Of a DNA stretch of 64,000 bases, positions 59,050-64,000 are shown piece by piece. Origin of the DNA: Enterobacter chengduensis (lineage in GTDB: Bacteria; Pseudomonadota; Gammaproteobacteria; Enterobacterales; Enterobacteriaceae); assembly GCF_001984825.2 (NCBI RefSeq), contig NZ_CP043318.1, positions 3,038,001 to 3,102,000 of the forward strand, in the 5' to 3' direction. A program made the position numbers and the translations under genes. The notes under the pieces are model-generated. The model was not told where the DNA came from. It ran no database searches and worked only from the letters and a program-made list of their open reading frames with translations. Within the stretch, counting starts at the first letter, position 1, and each line of letters begins with the position of its first letter.

Positions 59050-59283
59050 TTATTTACAGGTAGTGCCAGTGAATGTATTTGCACTTACCCAACGCCAGTT
59101 AAAGGGATAACCGGCTCGATACTGCGTCTGGTTATTTTGTTTACGAACACCGTAAATCTGAACGGTATTTGTTTGACCGCCTACAATGGCCGTGCCGCTG
59201 CAAATTGGTTCCTGCTTCTCCAGTACGCCTGCGCACCCAGACAGCATCAACCCGCCCGCCATGCATATAATTAGCTTGTTCAT
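59050..59283 (-). CDS. Cor-like phage exclusion lipoprotein
   Basis: A 77-residue lipoprotein: signal peptide NKLIICMAGGLMLSGC with the lipidated Cys at residue 17, then EPICSGTAIVGGQTNTVQIYGVRKQ and AGYPFNWRWVSANTFTGTTCK. It resembles the Cor proteins of phages phi80 and N15, which sit among tail genes and block FhuA-dependent adsorption of other phages once made in a lysogen. Two cysteines of the mature part may pair. Family assignment is from memory of the pattern. Confidence 0.68.
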   Translation of the reverse strand: MNKLIICMAGGLMLSGCAGVLEKQEPICSGTAIVGGQTNTVQIYGVRKQNNQTQYRAGYPFNWRWVSANTFTGTTCK

Positions 59284-59394
59284 TTTGATAGTTTCCAGAG
59301 ATATTCAGTAGCTTAGACGATAACAATACAAACTTGGCGGGTATAATTGATTTGATAGATCAATTTTTAGTTATTGATCGCTAAAAACGATCTG

Positions 59395-60069
59395 TTAATC
59401 ATATGCTGCAGTATTAATAGCCGTGAGCGCTATTCCTGTTGTTGTTCCGCCAGCAGGTGTGCCACCAGCAATCTGGTTTCCAACAGGCCAGATCCTTGTC
59501 GTGCTTCCGTTGAAATAGCACCCCGTGTATGCCGTTACAGTGATAATCACAGGCTGCCCACCCTGTGACGTTTGCCATAACGACGAGCCGAGGATTCCAG
59601 GGGCCACGGCATAGGAACCGTTCAGAGTAACGTCGAGATTAATGCCTCCTGCACCTGGTGTTCCCACGGTAATCAAGTCCGTCAATACCCGACTTTCATT
59701 AGTGAGAACCACGCGCCCACTTGCGTCCCAGATTGCCATTCCCCATTGTGGAAGAGACTGAGGAAACACAGCGAAAACATACACAGTCAAGATGAATGAT
59801 TTTGAACCTGTGTAGCCTGTGGGAGTTGATGCTGAGGCGCTAATTACGTTTCCGTTTCTGCGAACCGCAACATATACAGCCTGAGACGCCCCTGACACGC
59901 GACAAAAAGCTATAGCCGGATATGATGGGTCGACAGGAATCTCAACTGACGCACTGCCGTTTGTGTTGGAGGCAACTTCCGACCGTTTGTAGAGGCAAAA
60001 AGGAGTTGAGTATGGCGTCACAAAAGGGTTGCCATTGTCCATTAAGAGATAAGCACCATAATCAGCCAT
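59395..60069 (-). CDS. Hypothetical phage protein downstream of J
   Basis: A 224-residue protein with no signal peptide. It starts MADYGAYLLMDNGNPFVTPY and contains many alternating beta-type segments (ASQAVYVAVRRNGNVISASA; PQWGMAIWDASGRVVLTNESRVLTDL). It resembles unnamed proteins encoded after J in lambdoid phages and may be a tail-tip or fibre accessory. Its start overlaps the next-upstream gene's stop by one base. Confidence 0.7.
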   Translation of the reverse strand: MADYGAYLLMDNGNPFVTPYSTPFCLYKRSEVASNTNGSASVEIPVDPSYPAIAFCRVSGASQAVYVAVRRNGNVISASASTPTGYTGSKSFILTVYVFAVFPQSLPQWGMAIWDASGRVVLTNESRVLTDLITVGTPGAGGINLDVTLNGSYAVAPGILGSSLWQTSQGGQPVIITVTAYTGCYFNGSTTRIWPVGNQIAGGTPAGGTTTGIALTAINTAAYD

Positions 60070-60371
60070 TATGCTGGCTCCATAAAAACGACGAGTTCAC
60101 AGGCGGAAGAAGGGTAATTACCAATGCCAGATGAATTAGCTGGAGTCACGTTAATAGTATTGCCGGTTGCCTCTATATGTCGACCAACAGAGGTAGTGCC
60201 CTGGTCGAGCGAAACAACAAAGCCAACTTTGTAGCCAGGCGGAACAGTAAAACTCCAGGAACCTGTATTTTGTGTATAAGCGAGCTGAATTCGCCCGACA
60301 ACAGATACAGGCTTAATCCCGTAGTTATTGGGTCTACCTAAACCGTCCCAAGTCTGAACTCCATAAGCCAT
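60069..60371 (-). CDS. Small hypothetical phage tail protein
   Basis: A 100-residue protein (MAYGVQTWDGLGRPNNYGIK; SWSFTVPPGYKVGFVVSLD) with a beta-rich look. The same opening (ADYGAYLL / AYGVQTWD) suggests that it and the 224-residue protein are related in role. It overlaps both neighbours by one base, so it is part of a tightly packed tail operon. No family assigned. Confidence 0.65.
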   Translation of the reverse strand: MAYGVQTWDGLGRPNNYGIKPVSVVGRIQLAYTQNTGSWSFTVPPGYKVGFVVSLDQGTTSVGRHIEATGNTINVTPANSSGIGNYPSSACELVVFMEPA

Positions 60372-63300
60372 CAGAATACCCCCGTTAATCTACCTATCTG
60401 CACGCGCAGGACGTTGCTTGCGTCCTTGACACTGATCGTCTGGTTGGTAACTTTCATAGACCCTTCCCCCGCAGTAGAGCCGTAATTTTCGAACGTACCG
60501 GCTTTATCAAGCTTCCAGCCTGCAGTGCCAGCAACATAATTGTTGGACTGGATGTAATCGCCGATCATCGCGTTCTGAATCCACCCCGTACCGATGAATG
60601 CCTGGTTGATAAAGGTCTGCCCATTCTGGATCACAAAAGGCAGCGTAACTGTACCACCAGCCTGAGTAGTGACGGCAAAACGGTCGGCCAGGAAGATTAC
60701 CTGAGACTGCATCCCTGATGGCGTATTCTCCACCCCGATCCCCATACCTGCGGCGTAATACTGCCCATTACTCGTTACCCCGACCTTGATGTTGTACATC
60801 GCGCTGAGCTGGCCGTTTACGTTCGCAATTGCCTCAGCATTCGTGGTTATCGCAGACGTATGCCCGTTTACGGTCGCCGTGATGGCATTTATCTGCGTGG
60901 CCGTGGCCTGCTGATAATTCGAAACCGCCTGGCTCAGGCTATTGATGGATGCCCTGTTATTGTTGACGTCAGTTTTGACATTCAACAGGGCTTGCGCCGT
61001 TGCCTCCCTGTCGTTTGCCATGACGTTATCAATACGACCTATAGCGGCCTTGTTATCTCCGTACTGCGCGCTGAGTGTGATTTGCTGATTAACCTGCGCG
61101 AGCGTACTGGTGATCAGCGCAATAGCATTGTTCTGAATACCGCCGCTGGCCGTATCAGTTTGTGCACCCAGTTCTTCCAGACGTGATGCCATTGAGGAAT
61201 CGAGGTCTGTGACAACCTGGCTAAGGTCAGTGATTGATGCTGTATTCTGAGCACCTACTGCAGCAGCTGAATCAGCTTTATCAGAGGCGCTCTGCGTGGC
61301 AGCAGTCAATTGGCTTACCGCAGAAGCGTGCGCTTCAGTTTCCGTCGCTAATGCCTGACGAACATCAGTAATACCGGCTTCATTCTGCGCAGTTTTTGCC
61401 TCAAGACGGGTAACATCAGTAACCCGTGCCTCCGTCTCAGTGGCAATCACCTCCCGAAGCTGTTCGAATGTGGCAGTGTTGGCTCCCTGCTGTGCCGTCT
61501 GACGGACAACGACATCAGCAATGGCCAGCGCGTTGCCGATAATGGCTTCCGCTGTCTGCTTATTCGAGCCAACCGCAGCCGCCAGACCATCAGCATTCTC
61601 CTTAATCGCATCAGACAGTTCAGCCAGTTTGTCACTGCTGGCCACGGCATTCTCAATCAAATCCTTAAATACGTCGGAATCTTTAATCTCCTCCAGAATC
61701 ACGTCTGTGATGTCGGAAACATCGATGCTGGCCTGTCCCCGCACCCATTCTGTGTAACCTGATTCGTTGCCGCTGCGGTCCACCAGCTGCGCGCGGTACC
61801 AGAAAATCTGCCCAGCCTTAAGGCCCATCTGCTGATATTTGCGCTGCGGGTAAGGCACATCGGCCAGCAGAATCGCATCGTCTTCGGTCCCGGTGAGGCT
61901 GTACTGAATTTCAGTCTTCAGCGTGTCGTCGGTATTCGCCGGGAATCCCCAATTCAGCTCAATACCGAATACCACGTTTTCAGAAGCGATGAAGCCAACC
62001 GGCTTCGGTGGATTACCCACTTTACCCGTCAGCGTTTTCTCTTCTGAATAGCCCCATCCAGATGAAATTTCTGCGGCATTGATTGCGCGCACGCGCACCA
62101 GGTAGCGACCCGCATAAATCCCCGGGACGTCGAATGATGTGGTGGAGCTGCGCGGCACGTTAACCCAGTTCCCGTCGTTGCGGCGCCACTGCGCTTCATA
62201 AGCGATAGCGTTCTGCGCCTGGTCCCAGCTCACACGCATCGTTTCGACGCTGATATTTTGCTGCACCACGGAAAACGAGCTGATCACGATGTTAGCAGGC
62301 GGCGACTGGTTACCCGGAGGGATCACACTCACTGGCCGCTGGTCGATGATGGCTCCGGTATCGATGCGGGCATATTTATCCGGGTCATGCCATGCGCCAG
62401 TAATCGAGAAAGTGCCATCATCTTTTTCGGAAACGCTGACAACACGATACTGCTGCGCGTAGAGCTCGTCAGATTCAACCACCCAAACAGCTTCGACCTG
62501 TGGCGTCTCACTGTATGCCGTGGTGACTGTTACTGATTCCCCGTTTACGGCCTGAATGGTCCTGCTCTGCGACACTCCGGATGGTAAGTTGAGAATAAGG
62601 CGATCACCTGCTGCTGCATCTGCCACGCGGTCAAGTTTGATAACCCGACCGTTAACGGCGCTGATGCGGCCGCCCATAACCTTTCCGGAAAGCAGCTCGT
62701 CTGCCACGGCTATGATGTACCCCGGCTGCGGAATGTTTCCGTCCAGCCCGACATCAAACGAAACAACGCGATCCTTGTTGTTGGTGAGGATACCCCAGCG
62801 CCCCTTTCGGTTCGCCTCTGACTGCCTAGTGCAGCCGATGGCTGTCATTTCCAGCTGATTGAAGCCGTACCGCGCCACCAACGCCTGCTCAAATACCGGC
62901 TCCATCGCGTCGGCATAGGCGTTACCGGGATCTGACCATGAAACCAACGCCGTGGTGTAGCGGCTTTTCGTGGTGCTGCTCGAATAGGTGAAGCGACCGC
63001 CAATAACGTTAGCGCGCGTGTAGCTGTAATCAACATCGCGCGGCATGTCAGCCAGGGCCACAATCTGATCCCCGCCCCAGTAGGTCATGCCACGGAAGAT
63101 AGCAGCAAAATCACGCAGGACTGTGTAGGCGTCGTTCCGGTCCTGAATATACACGTTGCAGGTATAACGTGGTTCGGTACCGTTGCCCCCTTTGCCGTCT
63201 GGTACCAGCTGATCACAATACTGGGCCACTGGGTAAAGAGTCCATTTATCGATATTAGCCGCCGTCAGGCGATCACCTAGGCCGAAGCGGTCGGACACCA

Positions 63301-64000
63301 CCAGGTCGTAGAAAATCCACGCAGGGTTGTCCGTCCATGCCCATTTAAAGGCCCCAAGCCAAGTACCGCTGTAAGTGCGGGTTTCAGGGTCGTAGGTATC
63401 AGGCACGCGGATAACGCGGCCGCGGGGCTCGCATGAGATCTGCGGGATAGAGCCGTTAAACTGGCTGGAATCGAATTCGATATAAAGCAGCGCTGTGTTC
63501 GGGTAACGTAGTTTGGCGTCAATTACCTCGGTGAAGCTCTGCAGCGTCATCGTGTCGCCGATCTTCGCGCTGTTGGCATCAGAGGTAATCTTACGCAGTC
63601 GTATTGTCCAGGTACTGCCAGCCTGCGGTAAATCGATACGGTGGCTGCGCTCATATCCTGATGTCGTTTTCCCGGTCACGCTGGTATTGAGTACCGTCTG
63701 CCATGTGCCGCCGTCCGTCTGCAGGTCAATCGCATAATTGACCGAGTAACCCACCAGATCGCCGTCGTCCTCCTGTTTGAAAAGCGAGGGCCATTTCAGA
63801 CGCAGGCGAACCGCTGAAAGCTGCGTATTGGTAAAGGTGCGCGTCCATGCTGTAGCGCTTGATACCTCAGTTCCTACGCTGATTTCGTTTTCGGTACCGG
63901 GAATACCCTGAATATATTTTTGCGCCTGCGTTCCCGCGCGAAACTCCCACGTTACACCGCTGAAGTTTTGGGAGCCGTCAGCATTCTCCAGGGCCGTTCC
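60371..64000 (-). CDS. Tail host-specificity protein J (partial, 5' end outside window)
   Basis: The reading frame is open to the window edge, so at least 1209 residues are present and the N-terminus is missing; an internal GTG at 63754 is not the start. Lambda J is 1132 residues. Visible parts in order: LKWPSLFKQEDDGDLVGYSVNY, the WAWTDNPAWIFYDLVVSDRFGLG and ILRDFAAIFRGMTYWGGDQIV tail-tip regions, fibronectin III repeats (near NPPKPVGFIASENVVFG), a long helical part with repeated TEAHASAVSQL-type segments, and a C-terminal beta domain after residue ~1080 (SVKDASNVLRVQIGRLTG). J forms the tail tip and determines the host receptor. Confidence 0.92.
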   Translation of the reverse strand, partial: GTALENADGSQNFSGVTWEFRAGTQAQKYIQGIPGTENEISVGTEVSSATAWTRTFTNTQLSAVRLRLKWPSLFKQEDDGDLVGYSVNYAIDLQTDGGTWQTVLNTSVTGKTTSGYERSHRIDLPQAGSTWTIRLRKITSDANSAKIGDTMTLQSFTEVIDAKLRYPNTALLYIEFDSSQFNGSIPQISCEPRGRVIRVPDTYDPETRTYSGTWLGAFKWAWTDNPAWIFYDLVVSDRFGLGDRLTAANIDKWTLYPVAQYCDQLVPDGKGGNGTEPRYTCNVYIQDRNDAYTVLRDFAAIFRGMTYWGGDQIVALADMPRDVDYSYTRANVIGGRFTYSSSTTKSRYTTALVSWSDPGNAYADAMEPVFEQALVARYGFNQLEMTAIGCTRQSEANRKGRWGILTNNKDRVVSFDVGLDGNIPQPGYIIAVADELLSGKVMGGRISAVNGRVIKLDRVADAAAGDRLILNLPSGVSQSRTIQAVNGESVTVTTAYSETPQVEAVWVVESDELYAQQYRVVSVSEKDDGTFSITGAWHDPDKYARIDTGAIIDQRPVSVIPPGNQSPPANIVISSFSVVQQNISVETMRVSWDQAQNAIAYEAQWRRNDGNWVNVPRSSTTSFDVPGIYAGRYLVRVRAINAAEISSGWGYSEEKTLTGKVGNPPKPVGFIASENVVFGIELNWGFPANTDDTLKTEIQYSLTGTEDDAILLADVPYPQRKYQQMGLKAGQIFWYRAQLVDRSGNESGYTEWVRGQASIDVSDITDVILEEIKDSDVFKDLIENAVASSDKLAELSDAIKENADGLAAAVGSNKQTAEAIIGNALAIADVVVRQTAQQGANTATFEQLREVIATETEARVTDVTRLEAKTAQNEAGITDVRQALATETEAHASAVSQLTAATQSASDKADSAAAVGAQNTASITDLSQVVTDLDSSMASRLEELGAQTDTASGGIQNNAIALITSTLAQVNQQITLSAQYGDNKAAIGRIDNVMANDREATAQALLNVKTDVNNNRASINSLSQAVSNYQQATATQINAITATVNGHTSAITTNAEAIANVNGQLSAMYNIKVGVTSNGQYYAAGMGIGVENTPSGMQSQVIFLADRFAVTTQAGGTVTLPFVIQNGQTFINQAFIGTGWIQNAMIGDYIQSNNYVAGTAGWKLDKAGTFENYGSTAGEGSMKVTNQTISVKDASNVLRVQIGRLTGVF

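Overview
The window is chromosomal DNA of a gamma-proteobacterium of the order Enterobacterales, most like Enterobacter or a close relative. The gene order from yecD to yecA follows the E. coli 42-43 min region (yecDEN-cmoAB-cutC-yecM-argS-flh/che/mot-flhDC-uspC-otsAB-araFGH-ftnB-yecJ-azuC-yecR-ftnA-tyrP-yecA). Proteins are close to E. coli in sequence, but several cassettes absent from E. coli at these places are spliced into the backbone. Genus is an inference from content; no 16S gene is present.

Layout. 1-7.3 kb: yecD, yecE, yecN, the cmoAB tRNA-wobble modification pair, cutC, yecM and argS. 7.4-10.1 kb: an inserted pectin/rhamnogalacturonan cassette (GH105 hydrolase plus GPH-family transporter). 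10.3-20.5 kb, minus strand: flhBAE and the Meche chemotaxis operon tar-tap-cheRBYZ, with a near-consensus sigma-28 promoter before tar. 20.5-27.4 kb: a five-gene Csu-type (spore coat U) chaperone-usher pilus operon and a divergent dicarboxylate/amino-acid symporter, placed at the junction of the Meche and Mocha operons. 27.6-33.1 kb: motAB-cheAW and the flagellar master regulator flhDC, with a perfect CRP site upstream. 33.9-40.3 kb: uspC, otsBA (trehalose) and araFGH (arabinose ABC importer). 41-46.9 kb: ftnB, an inserted Dcu-type C4-dicarboxylate carrier, yecJ, the tiny azuC/AzuR dual-function gene, yecR, ftnA, tyrP (with TyrR boxes) and yecA. 47.3-52.3 kb: a complete branched-chain amino-acid ABC operon (livJ-like, HMGF).

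From 52.3 kb rightward the backbone gives way to an integration hotspot at tRNA-Leu(UAA). It holds an AT-rich orphan glycosyltransferase, a decayed tail-spike-like fragment, the last ~50 codons of a phage integrase, a degenerate 3' copy of tRNA-Leu with its downstream flank, a DUF2076 gene, then a well-preserved 3' tRNA-Leu fragment marking the edge of a lambda-like prophage. The visible prophage part (56.2-64 kb) reads, in transcription order on the minus strand: tail host-specificity protein J (runs off the window), two small unknown proteins, a Cor-like exclusion lipoprotein, tail fibre, tail-fibre assembly chaperone, and an SOS-controlled pair ending in a HumD (pre-cut UmuD) homologue. A perfect 20-bp LexA box sits between that pair and a divergent dinI-like gene broken by a 9-bp tandem repeat, a frameshift and a 3' deletion.

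The most useful observations are the layered tRNA-Leu insertions, the divergent SOS module with its repeat-ridden dinI remnant, the GTG-started azuC with its CRP site, and the insertion of the pilus operon exactly between two chemotaxis operons. I did not find a wholly new defence or mobile system.
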